A stretch of 55,087 nucleotides of DNA from Sphingobacteriales bacterium (GCA_027484425.1 JAIXSZ010000001.1:1-55087), one strand, 5' to 3'. Positions 26,303 through 35,884 are shown, counted from the stretch's first letter. Translations and numbers: made by a program. Notes: generated from the sequence alone by a model not told the origin.

Positions 26303-27415
26303 TTAGTCCATTCTATAAAGCTTGCCTGGCAGTGATTTTATAAGGCCTTGCATTTCCAGTTGCAGCAGTGTAGCTGCCAGCATTGAGCTAGCCAATCCAG
26401 ATTGGTGATATAGCTCATCACTATGCACACTTTCTCTAGTTTGCAGTACGTCTATAATTTTTTGCTCCTCCTCAGTTAGTGTAATGAATAATTGTTGCTG
26501 CACTGGTCTGCGAATTTTTTTAGTATCCCAGTTCATCAGTTCTATCAGGTCGTCAGCCTTCGTTATCATTGCCGCCACATTAGTGCGTATCAGTTCATTA
26601 CAGCCAGCGCTTCGGGTGTCGGTTACTCTGCCGGGGTATGCGGCTACTTCTCGGTTATATCCTGCCGCCATTGTAGCGGTTATTAGAGCCCCACCGGTAG
26701 CGTGGCTTTCTACCACCACTGTCACATCGCTCATGCCAGCCACTATTCTGTTTCTTGCCGGGAAGTTACCTCTTTCTGGTGCTGTTTCTGATGCAAATTC
26801 AGACAGAATTCCACCATTCTCCTCCATTTGTGTTGCCAGCCCCTTATGTGTAAACGGGTATATGCGGTCTAATCCATGCCCTAATATGCCTACTGTTGGT
26901 ATGCCTTGCTGCACACAACGTTTGTGAGCTATAGCATCTATCCCTAGTGCTAGTCCGCTTACTATTAGTATATCGTCCACTTGTTTTAGTCTGTCTACTA
27001 ACTCTTCGCACAATTTATGCCCATAGTCAGTATTTTTTCTAGTACCTACAATGGCCACTATTTTGGCAGCGTCTAGGTCAGCATTGCCTCTATAGTACAG
27101 TATTGTAGGGGCATCTACACAGTTGGTCAGCCGTTTGGGGTAGTTATCTTTAACACACAGCACTTTTATATCATTCTTCAATACAAAGTTTAATTCCTGT
27201 TCACCTCTTTTCAGAACCTCTGCATCTACAAAGCCTTTAGCTTTAATATCAGTTATTCCATCTATGGTTTTCAGCTCTTTTAATGGCGACTTAAATATTG
27301 CGGTGGCACTACCATATTTTTCCAGCATGGCCCTGCTCGTCTTGTTTCCTACACCTTGCACAAATGACAGTGAAAGTCTGTAAAATAGTTCTTCGTGTTC
27401 TTCTAATCTTTGCAT
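26303..27415 (-). CDS. dprA: DNA-processing protein DprA
   Basis: 370 residues. The N-terminal SAM/HhH-like domain (about 1-70) includes FVQGVGNKTSRAMLEKYG. The central Rossmann-like fold (about 80-290) has the nucleotide-like loop VAIVGTRKNTDYG, VSGLALGIDAIAHKRC, GHGLDRIYPFTHKGL, EFASETAPERGNFPARNRI and VVVESHATGGALITA. The C-terminal winged helix (about 310-370) is present. DprA protects incoming single-stranded DNA during transformation and loads RecA on it; it is widely kept even in bacteria not known to be competent. Cytoplasmic, transcribed alone. Confidence 0.96.
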   Translation of the reverse strand: MQRLEEHEELFYRLSLSFVQGVGNKTSRAMLEKYGSATAIFKSPLKELKTIDGITDIKAKGFVDAEVLKRGEQELNFVLKNDIKVLCVKDNYPKRLTNCVDAPTILYYRGNADLDAAKIVAIVGTRKNTDYGHKLCEELVDRLKQVDDILIVSGLALGIDAIAHKRCVQQGIPTVGILGHGLDRIYPFTHKGLATQMEENGGILSEFASETAPERGNFPARNRIVAGMSDVTVVVESHATGGALITATMAAGYNREVAAYPGRVTDTRSAGCNELIRTNVAAMITKADDLIELMNWDTKKIRRPVQQQLFITLTEEEQKIIDVLQTRESVHSDELYHQSGLASSMLAATLLQLEMQGLIKSLPGKLYRMD

Positions 27416-27459
27416 GGCATGTAGTGTTTAGGGTAGGGAGCTTTCTCGTTTTATACAAC

Positions 27460-27467
27460 TATCTTTG
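27460..27467 (+). promoter_or_regulatory. Candidate -7 box for the DUF6438 gene
   Basis: TATCTTTG fits TAnnTTTG exactly, 20 bases before the ATG at 27488. Confidence 0.45.
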
Positions 27468-27487
27468 GGGTTGTAAATTAAAATAAA

Positions 27488-27982
27488 ATGAAGAAAATTG
27501 CTTTGGTTATTTTAATGCTTTCCACCCTTTCGTGTGCATTAGCCAAAAAGTCAAAACAAAAGAAAAAACCAAAATCTACGGTAGGCAACATCGTATCGGT
27601 AGGCATGCACCGTACCATGTGTTATGGTCAGTGCCCAGACTATATTATCGATATCAACAAAAATGGTATTGCTACCTACACAGGCAATCGTTTCACCCAA
27701 GACACAGGTATATTCCAGAAAAATATTGGTGTAGAAAAAGCCAAAGGTATTATAGAAATGTTTGTAAAGTATAGGGTAGATACCTGCAAAGAAATGTACG
27801 ACAATCCGCTACCAGACTTGCCAGGGCTAAACATCACAATCAATTATAAAAGTACTAAGAAGACAATTTACAGTGCTTCCTTTGGTCCTGATTTCCTTAA
27901 AGAAATAGCAGAAGTGCTAGATGAAGCAGGATTGAAAAAAGATGACTCTTGGAAGAAAATAGGAATGCCTAAACTAGACTAA
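27488..27982 (+). CDS. Secreted DUF6438 domain protein
   Basis: 164 residues. A signal peptide ends near SCALAK, possibly a lipoprotein (LSTLSCA). A Lys-rich stretch (KKSKQKKKPK) follows. The domain starts with SVGMHRTMCYGQCPDYIIDI, the conserved 'R-t-C-G-CP-Y---i' opening of DUF6438, and continues with NGIATYTGNRFTQDTG and a region with DLPGLNITINY. The two Cys of CYGQC are the family's hallmark. Function unknown; likely periplasmic or outer-membrane associated. It is a one-gene unit that converges with the ferredoxin gene across a large hairpin. Confidence 0.78.
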   Translation: MKKIALVILMLSTLSCALAKKSKQKKKPKSTVGNIVSVGMHRTMCYGQCPDYIIDINKNGIATYTGNRFTQDTGIFQKNIGVEKAKGIIEMFVKYRVDTCKEMYDNPLPDLPGLNITINYKSTKKTIYSASFGPDFLKEIAEVLDEAGLKKDDSWKKIGMPKLD

Positions 27983-27988
27983 AATTAC

Positions 27989-28025
27989 ATTTAGCCTAAT
28001 CAGTTATACACTGATTAGGCTAAAT
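27989..28025. terminator. Convergent terminator with a 16-bp stem
   Basis: A perfect 16-bp stem (arms start ATTTAGCCTAATCAGT and its complement) with a 5-base loop between the DUF6438 gene and the ferredoxin gene. There is no long T-run, but the position between convergent genes and the symmetry support a terminator. Confidence 0.7.
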
Positions 28026-28042
28026 GATATAGTTAGTTAAAA

Positions 28043-28390
28043 TTATAGGTGCAATTTGCCTTTTTTAGCCAGTAGCTCGTCTACAGTTTCTCTGTACATT
28101 TCATCAGGCACACAGCAGTCTACGGGGCATACTGCAGCACATTGAGGTTCTTCATGAAATCCTTGACATTCCGTACACTTGTTGGCAGTAATGTAATAGG
28201 TGTCTACAGAAAATGGTTGATGAGCTGCAGTGGCGTCAGTTACAGTTCCATCCATAAGGGTATAGCTGCCTTTTACCGATGTCCCGTCAGCTATTGCCCA
28301 TTCTACACCACCTTCATAAATTGCATTATTAGGACATTCTGGTTCGCAAGCACCACAATTAATACATTCGTCGGTTATTTTTATTGCCAT
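28043..28390 (-). CDS. 2[4Fe-4S] ferredoxin
   Basis: 115 residues from the ATG at 28390; the longer frame upstream would start before the promoter. The first cluster motif is C9xxC12xxC15xxxC19P ([20 protein letters not shown]). The second is C72xxC75-x8-C84xxxC88P, with an 8-residue insertion between the second and third cysteines, as in the 7Fe/2[4Fe-4S] Alvin type. A 40-residue insertion lies between the motifs. Two extra cysteines follow (PVDCCVP). It is a cytoplasmic low-potential electron carrier. It is divergent from an acyl-CoA reductase gene, a neighbourhood that recurs in Bacteroidota as I remember it. Confidence 0.92.
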   Translation of the reverse strand: MAIKITDECINCGACEPECPNNAIYEGGVEWAIADGTSVKGSYTLMDGTVTDATAAHQPFSVDTYYITANKCTECQGFHEEPQCAAVCPVDCCVPDEMYRETVDELLAKKGKLHL

Positions 28391-28422
28391 AAAACTTTTA
28401 TTTTTTACAGATTTTTGTTGGT

Positions 28423-28430
28423 CAAAGTTA
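28423..28430 (-). promoter_or_regulatory. Promoter -7 box of the ferredoxin gene
   Basis: TAACTTTG on the minus strand, an exact consensus match, 32 bases before the ATG. Confidence 0.5.
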
Positions 28431-28487
28431 CAACTTCGCTTCAAATACTGTTATCTAAATTGTACCATATCAAGCATAAGATTTATT

Positions 28488-29489
28488 ATGATAGAAAAAG
28501 CATTACTCCAAACAAGAATAGACTTATTGGTAAGTGTCGGTGAGTATTTAAAAGCTAATAATGAAGAGTGGCAAAATGCCAAATTCAGAGCCGCCCAGGC
28601 TAATGCTTGGTTTACTGCCGCTCACATTGACATGGCAGTGGTTAACATAGTTGAGCAATACTTAGACAGAGCAAAACTTACAGCATGGGTAGCCACATAT
28701 ACCATGCCAGCAAACATTCGGAATGTGGGTATCATTATGGCAGGTAACATTCCTTTGGTTGGTTTTCATGATTTTTTGTGTGCTTTTATCTGCGGTCACA
28801 ATCTTCACATCAAGTTGTCATCAAAAGATGATGTGCTACAGCGGCATATCGTCGAATATATGATAAATACAGATCCTTCAATTGCAGCTAAAATATCAAT
28901 TGCTGATCGACTAAATGGCTGTGATGCATATATTGCTACTGGTAGTAATAATACGGCTCGTTATTTCGAGCAATATTTTGGTAAGTACCCTAATATTATA
29001 CGCCAAAATCGCACCTCGGTTGCGATACTAGATGGTAATGAAACTCAAGATGAGTTGTTGTTGTTGGCGGACGATGTTTACCTTTATTATGGACTTGGTT
29101 GCAGGAATGTAACTCAGATTTGTGTCCCTCGCAATTTCGATTTTGCAAGATTACTACAGGTTTTTGGTAAGTATAATGACTATGCCGATCTCAATAAATA
29201 CAAAAACAACTATGACTATCATTTAGCTATCTATCTGCTTAACAGGGTGCCTTATATGAGCAACGAATCATTATTGTTAGTAGAGAATGATTTGCCTTTT
29301 TCTGCAGTTAGTGTGTTGCACTATCGTTTTTACGACGATTATCAATCGTTGGTGGCATCGTTGACAAGCAACGATAATATTCAGGCTATTATTGGCAAAG
29401 GCTTTTTCCCATTTGGCAGTGCACAAAAACCTTCACTCAATAATTATGCCGATGGGGTAGATACTATGGCATTCCTAACAGGGTTATAA
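28488..29489 (+). CDS. Acyl-CoA reductase, LuxC family
   Basis: 333 residues. LuxC-family enzymes reduce acyl-CoA (or acyl-protein thioesters) to aldehydes using NADPH, through a covalent acyl-cysteine. Here the active Cys is Cys205 in YYGLGCRNVTQICVP. Other family patterns are IIMAGNIPLVGFHDFLCAFI near residue 82, and a GSNNTARYFEQYF segment for the cofactor. The product in a non-luminous Bacteroidota is unknown; long-chain aldehyde or ether-lipid and wax metabolism are possibilities. It is divergent from the ferredoxin gene (97-base gap), suggesting joint regulation. Confidence 0.87.
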   Translation: MIEKALLQTRIDLLVSVGEYLKANNEEWQNAKFRAAQANAWFTAAHIDMAVVNIVEQYLDRAKLTAWVATYTMPANIRNVGIIMAGNIPLVGFHDFLCAFICGHNLHIKLSSKDDVLQRHIVEYMINTDPSIAAKISIADRLNGCDAYIATGSNNTARYFEQYFGKYPNIIRQNRTSVAILDGNETQDELLLLADDVYLYYGLGCRNVTQICVPRNFDFARLLQVFGKYNDYADLNKYKNNYDYHLAIYLLNRVPYMSNESLLLVENDLPFSAVSVLHYRFYDDYQSLVASLTSNDNIQAIIGKGFFPFGSAQKPSLNNYADGVDTMAFLTGL

Positions 29490-29520
29490 ACTTAATTTGG
29501 CAATAAGTTTCAGTATTTCA

Positions 29521-29560
29521 AAAAGCAATGGGGCTGAATTTTGTCAGCCCCATTGCTTTT
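29521..29560. terminator. Bidirectional terminator with a 17-bp stem
   Basis: Perfect 17-bp stem (AAAAGCAATGGGGCTGA and its complement) with a 6-base loop between the acyl-CoA reductase gene and the convergent type B T9SS protein gene. Confidence 0.88.
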
Positions 29561-29582
29561 ATGTTGTATGTTGAATTGAGTT

Positions 29583-32234
29583 TTATCTTAGTAATGTTAC
29601 GTTACCTTGCTTTCTAAGTATTTTGCCCTTATCAGTTACTGCTTCTGCTTCATACACGTATACACCCATTGGCTGAGATACTCCACCTATATTGCCATCC
29701 CATCCATCAGTTATATCATCACTTTCATAAACCAGATTACCCCATCTGTTGTAGATCCTAAAGTAACGCAAACGTGCAATACCGTTAAGTATTACTTTCA
29801 GTTTGCCATTCACAGAGGAGCTTGGCGCAAATGCATTTGGTAAAGAAATGATAGAGTTTTCATTTACTCTAATACTTATTGAGTCTATAGCCTTGCAGCC
29901 ATCTTCTGTGCGTGCAGTTACAATATATTTGGTGCTTACAGGTGGGTTAGCTACAGGGTTTGAGACTGAAGTATCTGATAATCCTACCGGTGGCGCCCAT
30001 GAAAAATAGGTACAGTTTGAAACAGGAGATATCTGATAGGTTTCACCTGGAAAGAGTACTGCAGAGTCCGTTATGGTTATAACCGCCGCAGGATTTACTG
30101 TTATTGAATAAGATAGTGTGTCTTTACAGCCAAACATGCTCGTCGCTATAATATCGTAGTTAATATTAGTTATTGGTTTGATTGTTGGTGTAGCTGATAA
30201 AGCATCATTTATATAAGTTGCTGGAAACCATGAGTAATAGGTTGTGCCAGGCTCTGTAGACAACGGGAATAATGTTACCGAATCTCCAGGACAAACAACT
30301 GTATCGGTACGCATAGACGCAAAGTTGCCATTATACTTGAAAATAATAATAGAGTCGGCACTAGAGCAGCCCGCCGGCGTACTTACTGTCAACACTAGTT
30401 TAGTAGTGTCTCCAGCTGTAAAAATTACACTTGGAGCAGTAGAGTCGTCTAGGAAAGTACCCGGTGTCCAATCGTATATATAATTTGTATACCACCCCGG
30501 CGTCACTACAGGCGTAATCTTTATCGTGTCAAATTCACATATGTTTCTATATCCCCCCATATTCACAGACGGGTTAGGCTGAACATCAATATAGAATGAG
30601 TCTCTTGCTATACAAGATAAAATGGTTGCATTAACAAAATACCATGCCGATGTATCAGGAGTAATGAGAGGTGTAGGTATGGTCGATACAGGCATGCCCG
30701 TTGTAGGTGTCCATTGGTAGGTTATTGAAGGGTCAAAGGATGAAATTGCTGTCACTGACGCACCTTTACAGATTGCAGTGTCATTACTTAGTACCGTTAC
30801 AGTATCATACACAATAGTTATGTTTACTGTATCTGCATCTTTACAACTATTGTCGGTTACTTCTAACCAGTAAGTGCCCGAGGCTGTTACGTTGAGTGTA
30901 GGAGTAGTTGTGATGCCATCGCTCCACACATATACAGGAGCAGTATACGGCGTGTCAAGTGACGAAAGTAACACAGAACCTCCTTGGCACAATAAAGTAT
31001 CTCCACGCAGTCTTACGCTAGTAGGAGGTACTACAAGCACCGAAACCGTATCAAATGCAACACATCTTCCAGATAAGCTATCCACTGCTACGGAGTACAC
31101 ACCTGTTACACCAATAGTTATCGTTGATGTTGTGTCGCCGGTGCTCCATAAATATTCAGAAACAGAATTAGGAACGGAATTAAGCACCAAAGAGTCGCCA
31201 GAACAGAATATTGTATCATTGCCTAAGTCTACTTTGGGAATGATGTGGCGTATTGTCACTGCTCTGTTTGTAGGGCAAGAATAAAGTTTTTCTATAGTCA
31301 ATGAGCGAGTAGAATCAGGAGTAACAGTGCCATTCGGGAAGTTGATGGTTATTCTTGATTTTGTAGTGTCTCCTGTACTCCACGTGTATTTGTAGCCTCC
31401 AGCGAAAAATTGTTTGTTAGGATATATCGTAGTATCTAATCCAGCTCCTGTTCCACCGCCACCAAGGTTGACCACGTTTTCGCACACTGCTGTGTCTACT
31501 CCTAATGTAAATATGATATTGGGGTTGAAATCACGTAATCTGATAACTTCCGGATTATTTACCTGACGGCTATATATTGCAACATCATCTATTCTGCCGG
31601 TAAATGCACGTGCATTAGCTGTAAAGTCATAGCCTAATTGAAATACTGTGGTTGGTGGCGCAAAACCTGGTGCAGTAGCAGGTATGTAGTTGCCCACATT
31701 AACGCCGTCTACGAAGAATATATAACCGTTACCAACTCTACGCAGCAACAAATGATGCCACTGATTTATTGTCACTGGGGTCGCCAATTGCTGATCCGTT
31801 CCATTCAGCAATATAGAAACGCTGTTGCCAGGACCACCACCAAAAGTACCATCATTCATTACTATTCCTAAACCATTCACAGTAGGGTTGCCGTTATATA
31901 ATATAATTGCATCTTGTATGGCAGTTGGGTATATATGGCAAGAATAGGTAAACTCACTCACACCAAATACAGGTATTGGAAAGAATGTTGAATAGTGCAT
32001 TTCACTATTCACTCCATTAAAGCTATATGCTCTGTTCGGGCGACCAAAGCGGTCAGTGGCAGGGGTAAGGTTGGCTCCAGTTAAATCAAATCCAGCAAAC
32101 GTTCTGTCTACTAGGTCTGCTCCACTACAAAAAGGATACCATGCATCAAGATTGCCAGTAGGTAGGGTTACAGCCTGACCGTACAAGTTATTGATACACA
32201 AGAATATGGCTATGGTAAATAAAAATCTTTTCAT
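29583..32234 (-). CDS. LamG-domain T9SS protein with type B (CHU_C) sorting domain
   Basis: 883 residues. A signal peptide (MKRFLFTIAIFLCINNLYGQ) precedes a LamG/concanavalin-like domain (about 25-225; AWYPFCSGADLVDRT, YSFNGVNSEMHY, GRIDDVAIYSRQV). Six or so Ig/PKD-like segments follow (about 240-790), most with the SGVYSVAV/YxWSTGDTT pattern. The last 90 residues form the gliding-motility-associated C-terminal domain: NAFAPSSSVNGKLKV, FRIYNRWGNLVYES, DGWDGNIGG, GVYVYEAEAVTDKG and a final KQGNVTLLR. This is a type B T9SS sorting signal, which directs the protein through the outer membrane. A carbohydrate- or protein-binding surface protein is likely; ligand unknown. Confidence 0.9.
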   Translation of the reverse strand: MKRFLFTIAIFLCINNLYGQAVTLPTGNLDAWYPFCSGADLVDRTFAGFDLTGANLTPATDRFGRPNRAYSFNGVNSEMHYSTFFPIPVFGVSEFTYSCHIYPTAIQDAIILYNGNPTVNGLGIVMNDGTFGGGPGNSVSILLNGTDQQLATPVTINQWHHLLLRRVGNGYIFFVDGVNVGNYIPATAPGFAPPTTVFQLGYDFTANARAFTGRIDDVAIYSRQVNNPEVIRLRDFNPNIIFTLGVDTAVCENVVNLGGGGTGAGLDTTIYPNKQFFAGGYKYTWSTGDTTKSRITINFPNGTVTPDSTRSLTIEKLYSCPTNRAVTIRHIIPKVDLGNDTIFCSGDSLVLNSVPNSVSEYLWSTGDTTSTITIGVTGVYSVAVDSLSGRCVAFDTVSVLVVPPTSVRLRGDTLLCQGGSVLLSSLDTPYTAPVYVWSDGITTTPTLNVTASGTYWLEVTDNSCKDADTVNITIVYDTVTVLSNDTAICKGASVTAISSFDPSITYQWTPTTGMPVSTIPTPLITPDTSAWYFVNATILSCIARDSFYIDVQPNPSVNMGGYRNICEFDTIKITPVVTPGWYTNYIYDWTPGTFLDDSTAPSVIFTAGDTTKLVLTVSTPAGCSSADSIIIFKYNGNFASMRTDTVVCPGDSVTLFPLSTEPGTTYYSWFPATYINDALSATPTIKPITNINYDIIATSMFGCKDTLSYSITVNPAAVITITDSAVLFPGETYQISPVSNCTYFSWAPPVGLSDTSVSNPVANPPVSTKYIVTARTEDGCKAIDSISIRVNENSIISLPNAFAPSSSVNGKLKVILNGIARLRYFRIYNRWGNLVYESDDITDGWDGNIGGVSQPMGVYVYEAEAVTDKGKILRKQGNVTLLR

Positions 32235-32267
32235 AAAAATTTATCGGGTAAAGATAAAAATACTATA

Positions 32268-32275
32268 CAAATATA
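32268..32275 (-). promoter_or_regulatory. Candidate -7 box for the LamG T9SS protein gene
   Basis: TATATTTG on the minus strand fits TAnnTTTG, 33 bases before the ATG. Confidence 0.4.
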
Positions 32276-32409
32276 TCAAAGTAAATCAAGTTCCTGAACT
32301 TAATTTGCTTCGATACTAACTGCGATAACTTTTGTAACTATTAGCAACTATTATTGCTAGAACTACAGACGGTGCAAAAGGGTAAAACGTTGGTGAATAT
32401 ACATATATA

Positions 32410-33375
32410 TTAAAGGGTAAATGGTGAAGCGCAAGCTATAGTAAATTCCTTCCACACTTGTGCTACAACATCTGCAGCTGGCGTTATGTCGCTGATTATA
32501 CTGCTTACCTGTCCTATTTCCAATTCTCCTTCATTCATATTACCTTCAAACATGCCTAATTTCGCTCTTCCTCTTCCCAATAATGCGTTCAGTTCTTCTG
32601 TTGTCGCACAATTGTTTTCGGCAGCGGCAACTTTAGCATAAAATTCATTTTTGATAAGCCTTACAGGTGTCAGTTTTTTCAGCGACAGCACAGTGTCGCC
32701 CTCAGTAGCATTGACAACTGCTTGCTTGAAAGCATCATGACTTGAAGCTTCTGGCGTACATACAAATCTGCTACCCATTTGCACACCCTCGGCTCCTAGT
32801 ACCATCGCTGCCATCATACCTCTACCAGTCGCTATTCCGCCCGCCGCTATCAGTGGAATGTGGATGGCTGCTCTCACAGCCGGTATTAGGCATAAGGTGG
32901 TAGTCTCCTCTCGCCCGTTATGTCCGCCAGCTTCAAATCCTTCTGCCACCACAGCATCTACTCCCGCATCTTGGCTCTTTAGTGCAAATTTTGCACTAGA
33001 TACCACATGTACTACTACAATGCCGTGTGCCTTCAAGTGTGCTGTCCATGTTTTTGGGTTGCCAGCTGATGTAAACACAATAGGCACTTTTTCTTCTATT
33101 ATAGTAGCTACATGTTCCTCTATAGATGGGTAGAGTAATGGAAGATTTACCGCAAATGGTTGGTTCGTAGCCTCTTTGCACTTTTTTATATGTTCCTTCA
33201 ATACCTCTGGGTACATGCTGCCAGCGCCTATTATCCCTAGTCCGCCTGCATTACTCACTGCGGCAGCTAGTCGCCAGCCTGCAGCCCATATCATACCACC
33301 TTGTATGATAGGATACTTAATCCCAAATAGCTTGGTAATTCGGTTTTCAAATCCTGTATTAAGACTTTGCTCCAT
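32410..33375 (-). CDS. Nitronate monooxygenase-like flavin oxidoreductase (FabK-related)
   Basis: 321 residues, TIM-barrel FMN protein of the 2-nitropropane dioxygenase/FabK family. Recognisable parts are the N-terminal KYPIIQGGMIWAAG, SNAGGLGIIGAGS, AEGFEAGGHNG with the family's active-site His, IAAGGIATGRGMMAAMVLGA, and GVQMGSRFVCTPE for FMN phosphate binding. Members oxidise nitronates or act as enoyl-ACP reductases; sequence alone does not separate these reliably. It is the second gene of an operon with an M16 peptidase, 6 bases after that gene's stop codon. No functional link between the two is obvious. Confidence 0.87.
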   Translation of the reverse strand: MEQSLNTGFENRITKLFGIKYPIIQGGMIWAAGWRLAAAVSNAGGLGIIGAGSMYPEVLKEHIKKCKEATNQPFAVNLPLLYPSIEEHVATIIEEKVPIVFTSAGNPKTWTAHLKAHGIVVVHVVSSAKFALKSQDAGVDAVVAEGFEAGGHNGREETTTLCLIPAVRAAIHIPLIAAGGIATGRGMMAAMVLGAEGVQMGSRFVCTPEASSHDAFKQAVVNATEGDTVLSLKKLTPVRLIKNEFYAKVAAAENNCATTEELNALLGRGRAKLGMFEGNMNEGELEIGQVSSIISDITPAADVVAQVWKEFTIACASPFTL

Positions 33376-33381
33376 CGTTTT

Positions 33382-34623
33382 TTATTTGGCTATAGCTCTG
33401 TACAAAAGGGTGTTGCAATTGCCCTTTCTGAAAATCTCTTTTGCTTCTGTCAGCAAGCTAGCTGTCGTTACTGCATTGTATTTTTCCCACTCAGCATTTA
33501 TGAGTGCTGCATCACCTATCAGTTCATAATAAGCCAAATTATTGGCGCGATTTAGCAAACTCATATCTTCAAAGGCAATCATAGACTCTATTTTGTTTTT
33601 TGCCTTTTGCAATTCGCTGTCACTCACGCCAGCTTCTGTCAGGTGTGTTATTTCTTTTTCTACAGCCTCATTGGCTTGTTCTAAAGTCACACCTTCGCGC
33701 ACCTTGCCCTCTATTACCAACATCCCTGGGTCCAAGCTACCTGTATGATAACAATTGATACTACTGAATAGTTGTTCTTCTTTCACTAGCCGCTGATATA
33801 GTCTCGAAGACATACCACTGCCCATTATCTCAGTTATCAGGTCGGCGGCATAGTAGCCCGGTGCTAGTCTACCTGTAATATGCCATGCCTTGTATAATGC
33901 ATCTAGTGGCACATTGGATAAGTGTTCTTGTGTTCTGTCTTCTTCCTGTCTAGGCTCAGCAGGTAGTTGTCTTACATATTTTTCACCAGCTTCTATATCT
34001 CCAAACCATTTTGTGGCTAGTTCTTCTACTTGTTCCTTTGTCACATTACCGGCTACACACAAAACAGCATTTACAGGTCTGTAGTGCTTGAAGAAAAATG
34101 CCTTCACATGCTCCAACTGTGCAGTTTCTATCTGCTCCAGATTTTCACCTATAGTAGGCCATTGATAAGGGTGCGTTTTATAAGCAAGTTTCCGCAGCAA
34201 GTGCCATGCATCGCCATAGGGCTTATTAAGATAGTGTTCTTTAAATTCTTCACACACTACTTTGCGCTGCACATCCAGGCTTTTATCGCCAAATGCCAGC
34301 GACAACATTCTGTCGCTTTCCAGCCAAAAGGCAGTTTCTATGTTTTGTAAAGGCAGTTGTATGTAATAGTTAGTAATGTCATTAGTGGTGTAGGCATTGT
34401 TTTCTCCACCTGCCATTTGTAGCGGTTCGTCATACTCAGGTATGTTCACACTGCCACCAAACATGAGGTGCTCAAAAAGATGTGCAAATCCCGTTCTGCC
34501 TGCTTCCTCATCTCTCGCTCCTACATCATATAGTAGGTTTACAGCTACCATAGGTGTAGCAGTATCAGTATGTACTAATACACGTAATCCATTTTTCAAT
34601 ATAAACCTTTCGAAATCGAGCAT
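33382..34623 (-). CDS. M16 family zinc metallopeptidase
   Basis: 413 residues from the ATG at 34623. An upstream in-frame ATG at 34674 is rejected because a perfect -7 box lies between the two. The inverted zinc motif HLFEH (residues 48-52) is intact, with the downstream Glu in KVVCEEFKEH. The C-terminal half includes SGMSSRLYQRLVKE, typical of pitrilysin/processing-peptidase proteins. This is a single-module M16B enzyme rather than a two-module insulinase. No inactive partner gene is adjacent, so it would act as a homodimer or with a partner encoded elsewhere. No signal peptide is seen, so cytoplasmic location is likely. First gene of an operon. Confidence 0.92.
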   Translation of the reverse strand: MLDFERFILKNGLRVLVHTDTATPMVAVNLLYDVGARDEEAGRTGFAHLFEHLMFGGSVNIPEYDEPLQMAGGENNAYTTNDITNYYIQLPLQNIETAFWLESDRMLSLAFGDKSLDVQRKVVCEEFKEHYLNKPYGDAWHLLRKLAYKTHPYQWPTIGENLEQIETAQLEHVKAFFFKHYRPVNAVLCVAGNVTKEQVEELATKWFGDIEAGEKYVRQLPAEPRQEEDRTQEHLSNVPLDALYKAWHITGRLAPGYYAADLITEIMGSGMSSRLYQRLVKEEQLFSSINCYHTGSLDPGMLVIEGKVREGVTLEQANEAVEKEITHLTEAGVSDSELQKAKNKIESMIAFEDMSLLNRANNLAYYELIGDAALINAEWEKYNAVTTASLLTEAKEIFRKGNCNTLLYRAIAK

Positions 34624-34647
34624 ATCATCACTTTGTTTTAAGGCGGT

Positions 34648-34655
34648 CAAAGTTA
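34648..34655 (-). promoter_or_regulatory. Promoter -7 box of the M16-oxidoreductase operon
   Basis: TAACTTTG on the minus strand, an exact match to TAnnTTTG, 24 bases before the ATG at 34623. It decides the start codon of the peptidase gene. Confidence 0.5.
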
Positions 34656-34778
34656 GTGGAAAATAGCCCACCATCGCCTCAGTTTTGTATTCTTTGCAAA
34701 ACTGTATTGAAACTAATTTGCTATTGCACTATTTAAGATTTCGTCATCCCTATATCGAAAAACAACCCGCTATTACAA

Positions 34779-34813
34779 ATCAGCCCCGAATGTTTTAAGC
34801 ATTCGGGGCTGAT
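34779..34813. terminator. Terminator after the fructose-1,6-bisphosphatase gene
   Basis: A perfect 14-bp stem (ATCAGCCCCGAATG and its complement) with a 7-base loop, 22 bases after the stop of the fbp gene (minus strand). Confidence 0.8.
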
Positions 34814-34835
34814 AATATATTTATTTGTATTTAAT

Positions 34836-35858
34836 TTACTTTGCTAGTGCAGCGGCACCCACAAACTCCATTGCCTTATCTACCATGTTTTTTGAGCCAA
34901 TAAAGATTGGTACGCGTTGGTGCAGCTCTGTGGGCACGATGTCTAATATGCGCTCCTGATTGTTTACTGCCTTACCGCCCGCTGCTTCCATTATAAAAGC
35001 CATTGGGTTACACTCATATTGCAGGCGCAATTTACCTTTAGGCGCACTTTTGTCGCCGGGGTACATGAATATACCACCTTTTATTAGTGTGCGGTGCATA
35101 TCTGCCACCATAGAGCCTATGTAGCGTTGCGTGAAGGGTCTGCCATCTTCTTTGTTTTCTTCCATACAGTATGACAGGTACGCCAACATACCTTCATCAT
35201 ACTTTACGCTATTACCCTGATTGATAGAGTATATTTTGCCATTTTCTTTGCATTGCATGTTGGGGTGCGACAAACAAAACTCACCTATCGACGGTTCTAG
35301 CGTAAATCCATTTACACCCAATTTAGTGGCATATACCATCATGGTGCTACTACCATAAATGATATAACCTGCTGCTACTAGCTTATTGCCGGGCTGCAAA
35401 AAATCTTCTTCAGTACAAGTAGTACCTACCGGGCTCACACGACGATAAATAGAGAATATAGTGCCTATAGATGCATTTACGTCTATGTTAGACGAGCCAT
35501 CAAGTGGGTCGAATAGTACTACATACTTAGCATTGCATGAAAACGTATCTTCATAAGATACGTGGTTGTCATTTTCTTCCGATGCTATGCCAGCACATTC
35601 CGAGCAGTTATTTAATATATTGATCAGGGTGTCGTTAGCAAAAATGTCAAGTTTCATTTGCTCCTCTCCCTGCACATTGGTAGCGCCATGCTTACCCAGT
35701 ATGTCCACCAGGCCCGCTTTGCGCACTTGATTGTTGATTATTTTACCTGCCAGCCCTAGATCTCTCAACAATGCAGAAAGGTCTCCGGTAGCCTGTGGAA
35801 ATTTGCGTGTCTCTTGGATGGTAAACTCATCCATCGTTATTAATTTGCTCTGCGACAT
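34836..35858 (-). CDS. fbp: Fructose-1,6-bisphosphatase class 1
   Basis: 340 residues, normal length. It removes the 1-phosphate from fructose 1,6-bisphosphate in gluconeogenesis. Metal- and substrate-binding motifs are present: Glu94-Glu95 in IASEEND, the signature [10 protein letters not shown] at 117-126, and the loops [17 protein letters not shown] and [21 protein letters not shown] near the C-terminus. There is no sign of the class 3 fold often seen in Bacteroides. Cytoplasmic, Mg-dependent. Transcribed alone. Confidence 0.96.
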   Translation of the reverse strand: MSQSKLITMDEFTIQETRKFPQATGDLSALLRDLGLAGKIINNQVRKAGLVDILGKHGATNVQGEEQMKLDIFANDTLINILNNCSECAGIASEENDNHVSYEDTFSCNAKYVVLFDPLDGSSNIDVNASIGTIFSIYRRVSPVGTTCTEEDFLQPGNKLVAAGYIIYGSSTMMVYATKLGVNGFTLEPSIGEFCLSHPNMQCKENGKIYSINQGNSVKYDEGMLAYLSYCMEENKEDGRPFTQRYIGSMVADMHRTLIKGGIFMYPGDKSAPKGKLRLQYECNPMAFIMEAAGGKAVNNQERILDIVPTELHQRVPIFIGSKNMVDKAMEFVGAAALAK

Positions 35859-35884
35859 TACTTTTACGTATTGTTTATTTTGCT

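Noticed and set aside
34680..34704. 8-bp inverted repeat CAGTTTTG / CAAAACTG upstream of the M16 operon
   Set aside because: Short, AT-rich and without a second copy; could be chance.
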